From the NCBI GenBank assembly GCA_003554115.1, contig PWFE01000148.1, positions 1 through 27,820 on the forward strand: a stretch of 27,820 nucleotides of DNA, given 5' to 3'. This DNA is from Haloferacaceae archaeon. GTDB taxonomy: Archaea; Halobacteriota; Halobacteria; Halobacteriales; Haloferacaceae. A model generated the notes under the pieces. It did not search any database. It saw only the letters and a list, made by a program, of their open reading frames with translations, and was not told the DNA's origin. Positions within the stretch are counted from its first letter, which is position 1, and every line of letters begins with the position of its first letter. A program made the translations under genes and the position numbers. This document shows, one piece after another, positions 14,776-21,514 of the stretch.

Positions 14776-15381
14776 ATGAGTCTGAAAGTCGACATACGGA
14801 AACTGGAGCTGTTTAATCGGATCTGTCGACAGGGGTCGATTCAGGTTGCCGACAGCCTGAGTATGATGTCGGGGATGGATGCCGAAATCGAGATGGCGAA
14901 AATCAACTTTCTACACATCAACGATGTGAAAAAACACATCGGCAACCGCAACGCGGTCGGGATCACGATTGAACTCACCGAATCGCCGTACGGTCACGTG
15001 CTGTTTTTGCTCGACCCGGCCGACAGCAAGCGACTGGCCCAGTCGATGATTCCGGGCGACTCCGCCGACAGCAAGGGGTTTAGCAGCATGGAGAAATCGG
15101 CCATCCAAGAGATTGGCAACATCATGACCTCCAGTTACATCGACGGCTGGGCGAACGTTCTGCATACGACCATCGACATGACGACGCCGTCGTTCACGTA
15201 TGGGTCTACCCAAAAAATCATCTCGAACATGGGTGGGCTCCCGGACAACGAGATGGTGTTCGTCCTAGACTCAGAGATCACGACCCAAGATACGGGCCTT
15301 GATCTCACCGTGTATACGTTCCCCCAACTCGACTCGCTAGTAAATCTCGTCCGTCGGATCGATGTCGACGTCGACGTCTGA
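14776..15381 (+). CDS. cheC: CheC, CheY-phosphate phosphatase-family chemotaxis protein
   Basis: A 201-residue cytoplasmic protein. CheC proteins dephosphorylate CheY-P through a [DS]-x3-E-x2-N-x22-P motif. The second copy is complete: Ser108, Glu112, Asn115 and Pro138 (SAIQEIGN). The first copy is partial: Glu11 and Asn14 remain (LELFNR), but the acid or Ser is Ile7 and the proline is absent, so one active site seems lost. The frame is open upstream to 14587, but that part overlaps the L1 promoter and the TATA box fits 14776. It sits alone between rpl11 and rpl1, on the opposite strand to both; no other che or archaellum gene is in the window. Confidence 0.9.
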   Translation: MSLKVDIRKLELFNRICRQGSIQVADSLSMMSGMDAEIEMAKINFLHINDVKKHIGNRNAVGITIELTESPYGHVLFLLDPADSKRLAQSMIPGDSADSKGFSSMEKSAIQEIGNIMTSSYIDGWANVLHTTIDMTTPSFTYGSTQKIISNMGGLPDNEMVFVLDSEITTQDTGLDLTVYTFPQLDSLVNLVRRIDVDVDV

Positions 15382-15400
15382 ACTGGTCGACGCGTTCGTT

Positions 15401-15413
15401 CAGTTATTTATAT
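15401..15413 (+). promoter_or_regulatory. Strong TATA-like element in the cheC-L11 gap
   Basis: ttatttatatacc follows the cheC stop by about 20 bases. It could be a T-rich terminator for cheC or a promoter pointing into the 3' end of L11 on the antisense strand. Only the sequence match supports either view. Confidence 0.35.
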
Positions 15414-15508
15414 ACCCAACAGAAAAGTGGCGGTACTGACGGTCGGCTTGTTGTGTTCTCGCGGTCGTTTTGAAACGGTACCGTCGGAACTGTTTGCACT
15501 CATTGGTC

Positions 15509-15522
15509 AAAAACGAAAGAAG
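15509..15522 (-). terminator. T-tract terminator of rpl11
   Basis: On the minus strand CTTCTTTCGTTTTT begins 12 bases after the L11 stop codon, a pyrimidine run ending in five T residues, typical of archaeal termination. Confidence 0.5.
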
Positions 15523-15533
15523 ATCGCCGCTGA

Positions 15534-16022
15534 TTATGCGCTTGCGTCGTCGACGAGAATGTCGTCGTACTCGCCGGCGTCGACGCGCTCTTTGAATGTG
15601 CGGGCGTCCTCGCCGTCAATCGTGACGCCAAGGGTCATGCAGGTACCGCTGACCTCTTTGGCGGCATTTTTCACGTCGTACGACAGCAGGTCGGTCGATT
15701 TCTGCTCGGCGACCTTTTTGAGCTGCTCGACGGACATGTCGGCGACGAAGTTCTCGTGGGGTTCACCGCTACCCGACGAGAAGCCGGCTTCGTCTTTGAT
15801 GAGTTCGGATGTCGGTGGGACACCGACCTCGATCTCAAAGGAGCCGTCATCTTCGTACTCGATGGTGACAGGGACTTCCATCCCGTCGAAGGCGGCCGTT
15901 TCGTCATTGATCTCCTGTACAACTGCTTGAACGTCGACCGGTGTCGGTCCGAGTTCGGGACCGAGCGGTGGGCCAGGGTTGGCCTGACCACCAGGAACGA
16001 GTGCTTCGATAGTTCCAGCCAT
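15534..16022 (-). CDS. rpl11: Ribosomal protein L11
   Basis: A 162-residue stalk-base protein that binds the GTPase-centre rRNA with L10. The N-terminal PGGQANPGPPLGPELGP block is the flexible proline-rich domain, and the C-terminal RNA-binding domain has SYDVKNAAKEVSGTCMTLG. In Halobacterium L11 is transcribed separately from L1-L10-L12, and here the genes are likewise apart. A TATA-like TTAAAAG (minus strand, about 16045-16051) is 26 nt before the ATG, predicting a leaderless message. Confidence 0.97.
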   Translation of the reverse strand: MAGTIEALVPGGQANPGPPLGPELGPTPVDVQAVVQEINDETAAFDGMEVPVTIEYEDDGSFEIEVGVPPTSELIKDEAGFSSGSGEPHENFVADMSVEQLKKVAEQKSTDLLSYDVKNAAKEVSGTCMTLGVTIDGEDARTFKERVDAGEYDDILVDDASA

Positions 16023-16043
16023 ATGCTCACGAAACCCTTCTCG

Positions 16044-16052
16044 GCTTTTAAC
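16044..16052 (-). promoter_or_regulatory. TATA box of rpl11
   Basis: GGTTAAAAG on the minus strand, centred about 26 nt before the ATG at 16022. Confidence 0.55.
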
Positions 16053-16132
16053 CTTGTTCTTTAACGGCCACTACGAGATAGTCTAACACGCCCCGAAGAC
16101 TACTGTTCAGGGCCGGCGACTACTCTCGCGTC

Positions 16133-17215
16133 TCAGAACTCGACGGCAAACGACTCGATTTCGCCCGCCTGTTCGGCAATTGCGCCGAGCAGCGTGGCCA
16201 CGCCGTCGAGGTCATCCGTATCAATCACCTCGACCGGCGTGTGCATATACCGGTTCGGCACGCCGATGTTGAGCGAGGGGATTCCGCCACGGCTGGTATA
16301 AAAACCATCGGCGTCAGTGCCGGTTCTGGTGCCAGTGGCTTGCAGTTGGACGTCGACGCCTGCGTCTTCGGCGGCCTGCCGCGCAAGGTCGACCACCTTC
16401 GGATGATTTGCACTGCCGCGCGAAACGACCGGACCTGCGCCCAACTCAACCGGACCTTTGTGTTTGCCTTTTACATCTGGGTTGTCTGTCGCGTGGGTAA
16501 CATCAACCGCGATTGCGGCGTCGGGGTCGAGATCGAAGCCAACCATCTGTGCACCCTTAATTCCGACCTCCTCTTGGACGGTGCTCACCGCGTAGATCGT
16601 GGCGTCGACATCCTGTTCGACCGCATGCCGAAGCCCCTCGGCTGCGCTCCAGATGCCAACACGGTTGTCCATGCCGCGTGCAGAGAGCCGCGAACCGTGG
16701 AGTTCGAACAACTCCGTCGAGAACGTAATGGGGTCACCAATCTCGACCTGTTCTTCGGCTTCTTCGGCGGATTCCGCGCCAATGTCGACGAACTGCTCGG
16801 AGATATCGTTGTACTCTTCGCTGCCTACGTCGCGGAGATGGATCGCCGTCTGGCCGATCACACCCTGAACTGGCTCGTCGCTGTGGATCGTGACGTGTTG
16901 GCCCTGCGAGATCGTCCGATCCGAGCCACCGATGCGGGCGATTCGCAGAAAGCCGTTGTCGTCGATATCTCGGACAATAAAGCCGATCTCATCACCATGG
17001 CCACCAAAGGCGATTTCGGGTCCCTCACCAGTTCCTTCGTGAACTGCCACGGCGTTGCCGTAGTCGTCGGTCCAGACCTCGTCGGCGAACTCGCTCACAT
17101 AGTCGACCCAGACGCGCTGGCCGGCGGTTTCGTACCCCGAGGGGGTGGCTGTCGACAGCAGCGATTCGAGAAACTCCCGTTGTGCAGACTCCATATCTGT
17201 GGGAAGTGATACCAT
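16133..17215 (-). CDS. M42 family metallo-aminopeptidase (TET-like)
   Basis: A 360-residue dinuclear peptidase of the type that forms dodecameric tetrahedral particles and trims peptides left by the proteasome. Counting from the ATG at 17215, the metal ligands are all present: His73 (GGHGDE), Asp183 (ARGMDNR), Glu216, Asp238 (AVDVTHA) and His325 (YMHTPVE), with the catalytic base Glu215 in STVQEEVG. A GTG at 17230 would add five residues; the ATG has a GAGGT Shine-Dalgarno-like sequence at a good distance. It is divergent from the small membrane-protein gene. Glutamyl or leucyl preference cannot be read here. Confidence 0.93.
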   Translation of the reverse strand: MVSLPTDMESAQREFLESLLSTATPSGYETAGQRVWVDYVSEFADEVWTDDYGNAVAVHEGTGEGPEIAFGGHGDEIGFIVRDIDDNGFLRIARIGGSDRTISQGQHVTIHSDEPVQGVIGQTAIHLRDVGSEEYNDISEQFVDIGAESAEEAEEQVEIGDPITFSTELFELHGSRLSARGMDNRVGIWSAAEGLRHAVEQDVDATIYAVSTVQEEVGIKGAQMVGFDLDPDAAIAVDVTHATDNPDVKGKHKGPVELGAGPVVSRGSANHPKVVDLARQAAEDAGVDVQLQATGTRTGTDADGFYTSRGGIPSLNIGVPNRYMHTPVEVIDTDDLDGVATLLGAIAEQAGEIESFAVEF

Positions 17216-17280
17216 CCGTATCAACCTCACGTTTCGGCTGGCAGTCGACGCGGCAGTCGGCTTTCGGTCGCCACAACGGA

Positions 17281-17286
17281 TTTAGG
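17281..17286 (+). promoter_or_regulatory. TATA-like box of the single-pass membrane protein gene
   Basis: tttagg, centred 26 nt before the ATG at 17309. Confidence 0.4.
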
Positions 17287-17308
17287 CCGGTTGTGCGTAT
17301 ACTGTCGT

Positions 17309-17584
17309 ATGGGTAACATCACACTGCTCGAACTCCACGTCCCCGAAGGCGACATCCAACTCGGTCCAAAATCGCTTGGCCGCTCGCAATCCGAATCGGA
17401 GACACCACAGGCCCACTCAACCGACCCAGCCGACCCAGTCGACTCGGCTGACGACAGCACAGGGCGGTCACTCGGGGCGATATTGGTCGCCGTCGGCGTG
17501 ATTGCTGTTCTGGTCGTGATGGCAACCAAACTGCTCGGCGAGGACGCCGACGAGGAGATCGCTGGCTTCGACGAGTCGAGCTAA
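17309..17584 (+). CDS. Small single-pass membrane protein
   Basis: A 91-residue protein, not recognised. The N-terminal MGNITLLELHVPEGDIQLGP resembles a short beta segment. Residues 25-50 are a disordered acidic Ser/Thr/Pro/Asp linker, one hydrophobic helix spans about 55-74 (GAILVAVGVIAVLVVMA), and the tail is acidic. The hydrophilic N-terminal part with a C-terminal anchor suggests a membrane-tethered protein. A TATA-like box at the leaderless distance supports the ATG over an in-frame TTG at 17291. It ends 59 bases before the metalloprotease gene, which has its own box. Confidence 0.75.
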   Translation: MGNITLLELHVPEGDIQLGPKSLGRSQSESETPQAHSTDPADPVDSADDSTGRSLGAILVAVGVIAVLVVMATKLLGEDADEEIAGFDESS

Positions 17585-17616
17585 TCCGGTCGACTGTTTT
17601 CACACCGCACAAGGAC

Positions 17617-17622
17617 TTTACT
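17617..17622 (+). promoter_or_regulatory. TATA-like box of the metalloprotease gene
   Basis: tttact, centred about 25 nt before the ATG at 17644. Confidence 0.35.
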
Positions 17623-17643
17623 CACGGACGCCCAGAGTGTGGC

Positions 17644-18597
17644 ATGGATCTCTTTCGGAGCGCCCAAGCGGTCGCCGACGCAGGCGGCGACGGCATCGTC
17701 GACTGGAGTGCTGTCGCTGCGGCGGCCAAAGCTGCCACGCCCCGCGGTGAGCTTGCTCTTTCAACTGAAGAACAGGCGGGATACCGTGACGACGTGCGGG
17801 ATGCCCGCGACCGGCTGCGGTTGGTCGGTGACGTTGAGTTCGATCTCCCCGAAACTATTGAAGTCCAGAACCGCCACCACTGGATCGACGCCAACGTTGC
17901 CACCTTCCGGCGGGTCGTCGAACCGCTTGAGACACAAAAAACGCTGCTACCCGGCGTCTCTCGGGCGGTCAACACCGGGACGATGGCAGTCACGCTCGGC
18001 TTTTTAGGACGTAACGTGCTGGGACAGTACGATCCCCTGCTGTTGGCCGACAACGACGACCACTCGCTGTACTTTGTTAGACCCAACATACAGCGAGTCG
18101 CCACAGAGTTAGCCGTCGACTACCCACGGTTTCGGCGGTGGATCGCTTTTCACGAGGTCGCCCACGCCGCCGAGTTCGGTGCTGCACCATGGCTTCCAAG
18201 CTATCTCGAAGACCGAATGCAGGCTGCGGTCGCTGACCTCACCGAAGGAAGTCTCAACCGCGAGGCTTACCGGGAGCTGAATACGGCGATGACTGCTGTC
18301 GAGGGCTACGCTGAACTCCTTATGGACCGGGCGTTCGACGACGAGTACGCCGACCTCCGAGCGAAACTTGACGCCCGTCGGCAGGGTGGTGGTCCCTTCG
18401 TGCAGCTGATGCGACGGCTGTTGGGACTAGGACTCAAACGTCAGCAGTACGAGAAAGGGGCAGCGTTTTTCGAGGCCGTCGCCGACGCACGGGATATTGC
18501 GGCTGCCAGTGCGGTTTGGGATCGGCCTGAAAACCTACCGACCAGCGAAGAGATCGAAACACCGGGGCTGTGGCTCCAGCGCGTCGACCGTCATTAG
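17644..18597 (+). CDS. Zinc-dependent metalloprotease-like protein (DUF2342 type)
   Basis: A 317-residue, mainly helical protein. The zinc motif HExxH is HEVAH at 170-174 (IAFHEVAHAAEFGAAPWL). A downstream glutamate in AVEGYAELLMDRAF near 220 could be the third ligand. It matches the family annotated as zinc-dependent metalloprotease or F420-biosynthesis-associated protein in actinobacteria and haloarchaea; no substrate is established. No signal peptide, so it probably acts in the cytoplasm. Its stop overlaps the stop of the convergent two-TM protein. Confidence 0.85.
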   Translation: MDLFRSAQAVADAGGDGIVDWSAVAAAAKAATPRGELALSTEEQAGYRDDVRDARDRLRLVGDVEFDLPETIEVQNRHHWIDANVATFRRVVEPLETQKTLLPGVSRAVNTGTMAVTLGFLGRNVLGQYDPLLLADNDDHSLYFVRPNIQRVATELAVDYPRFRRWIAFHEVAHAAEFGAAPWLPSYLEDRMQAAVADLTEGSLNREAYRELNTAMTAVEGYAELLMDRAFDDEYADLRAKLDARRQGGGPFVQLMRRLLGLGLKRQQYEKGAAFFEAVADARDIAAASAVWDRPENLPTSEEIETPGLWLQRVDRH

Positions 18598-18818
18598 CGG
18601 AGCGTTTCACGGAACTCTTCGAGATTCCGGAGGACGAACCACAGCAGGACGACACCGACAATCATACCAACACCGAAGGCTGCGGCGAGTTCAAGCGGCG
18701 TGGGATCGATGTACAGTGACATCAACGCCATCGAACCAGCCACAAGGAGCACGAAGCCGATTTTAAGCCGCGTGTTCGCAATCGATTTTTCCGCGTCGGT
18801 GAGCGACGAGCCGACCAT
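18594..18818 (-). CDS. Small two-TM membrane protein
   Basis: A 74-residue protein with two hydrophobic helices, at about 19-37 (LKIGFVLLVAGSMALMSLY) and 45-64 (AAAFGVGMIVGVVLLWFVL), short basic loops and a charged C-terminus (RNLEEFRETLR). Family unknown. The ATG at 18818 overlaps the stop of the NTF2-like gene by one base, so translation is probably coupled. The frame stays open upstream to 18902, but that part lies wholly inside the neighbouring gene and is not membrane-like. Confidence 0.75.
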   Translation of the reverse strand: MVGSSLTDAEKSIANTRLKIGFVLLVAGSMALMSLYIDPTPLELAAAFGVGMIVGVVLLWFVLRNLEEFRETLR

Positions 18819-19243
18819 CAGCCGTCCCAGGCAAACAGATCGTCTTCGGCCGTGCGAAGCTCCTCGTTGGCAACTGAAACGTGCAACACGACGAACTGCC
18901 AAGGCTCGCTACGGTCGCGTCGTGTGAGTGTTCCTGTCCAGCGCGTCTCGAAAGAGTAGTCGGTGTCTAACTTACTGTCTGTCCACCCAAGGGTGACCAG
19001 ATCGGAAAACCACGCCGTGTCGCCGTCGGCCGACACCGACAGATCATGACTCTCGACAGTCCAGTCGACGGTCGTGGCGGTCTGCTCGGAGAGCTCGGCG
19101 GCTACATCAGCGTAGCCGACCTGGCGCTCGCTGAGTCCGACTGTAACCGTATCCGGTGCCTCCCGAAAGAACGCCGACAGCGATTCGCCGTCTCTGAGTG
19201 CCGCATAGTAGTCGGTCACTCGCTGTTCGATATCCTGTTTCAT
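18818..19243 (-). CDS. NTF2/SnoaL-like domain protein
   Basis: A 141-residue protein with the cone-shaped NTF2-like fold pattern: N-terminal helix (IEQRVTDYYAALRDGESLSAFF, shown as a landmark of residues 5-26), then alternating strands (VTVGLSERQVGYADVAAEL, TAWFSDLVTLGW, FETRWTGTLTRRD, WQFVVLHVSVA). This is a SnoaL_3/DUF4440-type architecture with a ligand cavity; many act as small-molecule binders or isomerases, and none can be named here. A TATA-like TTTAAA (minus strand, about 19268-19273) is 26 nt before the ATG. It is the first gene of a pair with the two-TM protein. Confidence 0.85.
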   Translation of the reverse strand: MKQDIEQRVTDYYAALRDGESLSAFFREAPDTVTVGLSERQVGYADVAAELSEQTATTVDWTVESHDLSVSADGDTAWFSDLVTLGWTDSKLDTDYSFETRWTGTLTRRDRSEPWQFVVLHVSVANEELRTAEDDLFAWDG

Positions 19244-19333
19244 AGTTGGCCGTCGACCGGACGGGGCTTTAAATCAGTGTTTCGACGAGTCGAGTGAGAC
19301 CGAAGTGTCGGCCTCTCCGCTGGTAGGCAGCTA

Positions 19334-20038
19334 CTACTTTGTGGTACTCCAGTAGGAAACCGACGCCAGTTTGTTGCCGACTGGCGTGTTTCCAAGCGCG
19401 GTATCAAGCTGACGGAACGGCCGGGCGACCGACCGTGGGAGGCTTCGATAAAAGCCGTACGGAAGAACGAAATCGTGAGACTCGTCGATAAGTTCGAGCT
19501 CTGCATCCGCAAGCAGACTCTCGACGTCCGTCCGCGAGTAGAGCCGCGAGCCCATCGGCAAGAACCGATTGTACAGCACGCGTGTGCTTTCGAGGTTGAA
19601 CGTATCGAAAAACACCTGCCCCTTCGAGACGCGTCGAAGTTCACGCAGGAACGTTACCGGTCGATCTGCGAGATGGAAAAACCGCATCGCGAAGACGGCA
19701 TCGAAATAGTCGTCCGGAAACGGCAAGCGGGCGGCATCCCCACGCATGAACTCGACATTGTCGTCGACGCCAGCGGCTTTGGCCTTGTTTCGCCCCTGTG
19801 CGAGCATCGCCCCCGAGATATCGAGGCCGGTAATGTTGGCACCCTGCTGGGCCATCATCACGGTAAACCGGCCGGTCCCGCAGGCGACTTCCAACACGCG
19901 CTTGTCTTCGAGCGGCCCCAGCGCGGAGAGAACAGCTTGCTTTTCGCGCCGATCAATGAACGCCCCGCCTTCCGAAAAGCGTTTGTCGTCGTACTCCTCG
20001 GCGACATCGTCGGCTTGGTACCACTCTTTGCCTTTCAC
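19334..20038 (-). CDS. Class I SAM-dependent methyltransferase
   Basis: A 234-residue Rossmann methyltransferase. Motif I is LEVACGTGRF near 49-58, the acidic residue binding the ribose is in ITGLDISGAML, motif II/III is FMRGDAARLPF, and the post-core segment FDAVFAMRFFHLADRP is typical of UbiE/Methyltransf_11 proteins. Substrate unknown. The start is GTG at 20038 (no better ATG), with TTTTAATC (minus strand, 20063-20070) about 27 nt upstream, indicating a leaderless message. Divergent from the winged-helix regulator gene. Confidence 0.9.
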   Translation of the reverse strand: MKGKEWYQADDVAEEYDDKRFSEGGAFIDRREKQAVLSALGPLEDKRVLEVACGTGRFTVMMAQQGANITGLDISGAMLAQGRNKAKAAGVDDNVEFMRGDAARLPFPDDYFDAVFAMRFFHLADRPVTFLRELRRVSKGQVFFDTFNLESTRVLYNRFLPMGSRLYSRTDVESLLADAELELIDESHDFVLPYGFYRSLPRSVARPFRQLDTALGNTPVGNKLASVSYWSTTK

Positions 20039-20062
20039 AGTTGTTCGAACTGCACACTCGAA

Positions 20063-20070
20063 GATTAAAA
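20063..20070 (-). promoter_or_regulatory. TATA box of the methyltransferase gene
   Basis: TTTTAATC on the minus strand, centred about 28 nt upstream of the GTG at 20038. Confidence 0.5.
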
Positions 20071-20155
20071 CCGTACTGGATGTGCGACTGCGGCGAGCGT
20101 CCCAAACGTCAGTTTCTTGCCCGTTATGGCCGCCGAAACGTTGTGAATTTGAACT

Positions 20156-20197
20156 AATATGACCTTATACAATATGTACTGATGGGCGCAATATGTA
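20156..20197. promoter_or_regulatory. Repeated AATATG elements before the winged-helix gene
   Basis: AATATG occurs at 20156, 20171 and 20190. The last two lie in a longer direct repeat, CAATATGTA, with start points 19 bases apart. They sit in the divergent gap, 40-80 bases before the regulator start, so they could be an operator. A TATA-like ccttatac lies among them. Confidence 0.3.
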
Positions 20198-20235
20198 GCC
20201 AACCTTTACCATCTATCCGTTTGATTCAGGTTATC

Positions 20236-20508
20236 ATGAGCACTAGTCCAGTTGAGGTCAGTAGTCACGTTGAACTGTCGAAAACGGAGTTCCGAAACCG
20301 ACTGCGCGAACTCCCACCGAGTGCGAAACTCGTCGCCAAAGTCCTTGAGACTGATCAGCCGCTTTCGCAGGGCCAACTCGCCGAGGAATCGCTACTCCCG
20401 GATCGAACCGTGCGGTACGCGCTCAACCGACTTGAGGAAGCCGAGCTGGTGGGCTCGCGCTACAGCTTCAAAGACGCGCGAAAACAGGTCTACTACTTGA
20501 ATAGATAG
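20236..20508 (+). CDS. Small winged-helix transcriptional regulator (MarR/ArsR-like)
   Basis: A 90-residue DNA-binding protein with one winged helix-turn-helix: helix LPPSAKLVAKVLETD, then LSQGQLAEESLLPDRTVRYALNRL as the helix-turn-helix (landmarks near 33-68), and a wing (AELVGSRYSFKDARKQVYYL). There is no ligand or dimerisation domain, so it may be a general small haloarchaeal regulator. The ATG at 20236 gives the family-like start; an upstream ATG at 20182 adds Cys-containing residues with no similarity and overlaps the repeated AATATG elements. Target unknown; autoregulation is a guess. Confidence 0.88.
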   Translation: MSTSPVEVSSHVELSKTEFRNRLRELPPSAKLVAKVLETDQPLSQGQLAEESLLPDRTVRYALNRLEEAELVGSRYSFKDARKQVYYLNR

Positions 20509-20561
20509 CTGTACTGAGCGGTCATTTCTGCGGTGAATCGGTCGACCGTAGCAATCCGCCA

Positions 20562-20570
20562 TTTTATATA
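20562..20570 (+). promoter_or_regulatory. TATA box of the family 2 glycosyltransferase gene
   Basis: ttttatata, one of the strongest boxes in the window, centred about 26 nt before the ATG at 20593. Confidence 0.6.
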
Positions 20571-20592
20571 TTCACTCTCGCAAGATATCGGC

Positions 20593-21513
20593 ATGCAGCT
20601 CTCGGTCATCGTTCCGACGCTCAACGGACGAGACCTGCTGTCGGCCTGCCTTGATCGGTTGGCTGCGACAGCACCGGACGCCGAGCTGATCGTCGTCAAC
20701 GGTCCCTCAGCCGACGGGACGACCGGAATGGTCCGTAATCGAGATGATGTCGACGTTCTCGTAGAGGTTTCAGCTCGAAGTGTCAACGTTGCCCGAAACG
20801 CCGGCATCGAGGTTGCGACCGGCGATGTCATCGCCTTCGTGAGCGATGATCTCAGAATCGAAGACAGCTGGCGTGAGGCAATCACCGAGGGGTTGACCGA
20901 AGCCTCCGTCGTCACCGGACCAACCCACCGGACGGTAACAGGTGGGATGACCACTGAGTCCCCAGAAACCCGAGAGATCGCCCGTCGACGGGTCACCTAC
21001 TTCTCAGGGAGCAACGTCGCCTTCGAGGCCGAGGTGCTGGACGCACTCGACGGGTTCGACGAGTATCTCGAAACTGGCGGTGCGCGCGACGCTGCCCACC
21101 GACTTGCTGGCATGGAGACCTCGGTTGCTTGGGAGCCATCGATGAGCGTTCGCTGTGAGTACGAAGCCGACGGCGGCCAGACCCACCGCGACTGGGGCTG
21201 GAAGTATCGTGCACTGAGCTATCGGTTGATGAAAAACTACGGCGTTCGACCGACCGTCCTGCGGCGAACCCTCTCGCATGCAGTCGGCGATGCGGCCTCG
21301 ACTGCCCGCGATGTGATCGGTGGTGATGCCCAGCCGACAGCGTGGTTTGGAACCGGACGAGAGGTGGTTTCAGGCATGGCAACCGGCTTTTCGGACGGGT
21401 TGGTCGCCCGGAGCCGCGACCGTGAGGATTCCCGTAATCCTCACGGGATCTCGAAGCGCGCCGACCGCGCGGTCGCTCGCTACGATTGGCGGGATTCGGC
21501 AGCCACCCGCTGA
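20593..21513 (+). CDS. Family 2 glycosyltransferase
   Basis: A 306-residue GT-A enzyme with no membrane segment. It starts MQLSVIVPTLNGRDLLSACL, the GT2 opening, with VVNGPSADGT for nucleotide binding, ARNAGIEVATGDVIAFVSDD with the metal-binding Asp85-Asp86, and the acceptor-side FSGSNVAFEAEVLDALDGFDE. Similar haloarchaeal proteins act in N-glycan or cell-surface polysaccharide assembly (Agl-type), but the substrate is not visible. The last 35 or so residues (SRNPHGISKRADRAVARYDWR) form a basic tail that contains a perfect inverted repeat at the DNA level. A TATA box at the leaderless distance fixes the start. Its stop is beside that of the convergent amidohydrolase gene. Confidence 0.9.
   Translation: MQLSVIVPTLNGRDLLSACLDRLAATAPDAELIVVNGPSADGTTGMVRNRDDVDVLVEVSARSVNVARNAGIEVATGDVIAFVSDDLRIEDSWREAITEGLTEASVVTGPTHRTVTGGMTTESPETREIARRRVTYFSGSNVAFEAEVLDALDGFDEYLETGGARDAAHRLAGMETSVAWEPSMSVRCEYEADGGQTHRDWGWKYRALSYRLMKNYGVRPTVLRRTLSHAVGDAASTARDVIGGDAQPTAWFGTGREVVSGMATGFSDGLVARSRDREDSRNPHGISKRADRAVARYDWRDSAATR
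21421..21445. repeat. Perfect 10-bp inverted repeat inside the glycosyltransferase gene
   Basis: CGTGAGGATT and AATCCTCACG flank a five-base loop (CCCGT), within the codons for the C-terminal basic tail. It is exact and unlike random coding sequence. A role (attenuation, or the trace of a palindromic insertion) is not known. Confidence 0.6.
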
Positions 21514-21514
21514 G

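Noticed and set aside
15427..15930. A 167-codon plus-strand open frame after the orphan TATA element
   Set aside because: Most of it is Ser/Thr-rich antisense L11 sequence. The promoter-like element is reported, but the protein is not.
16241..17209. A 322-codon plus-strand open frame
   Set aside because: Antisense to a complete M42 peptidase with all metal ligands. Long antisense frames are common in GC-biased haloarchaeal genes.
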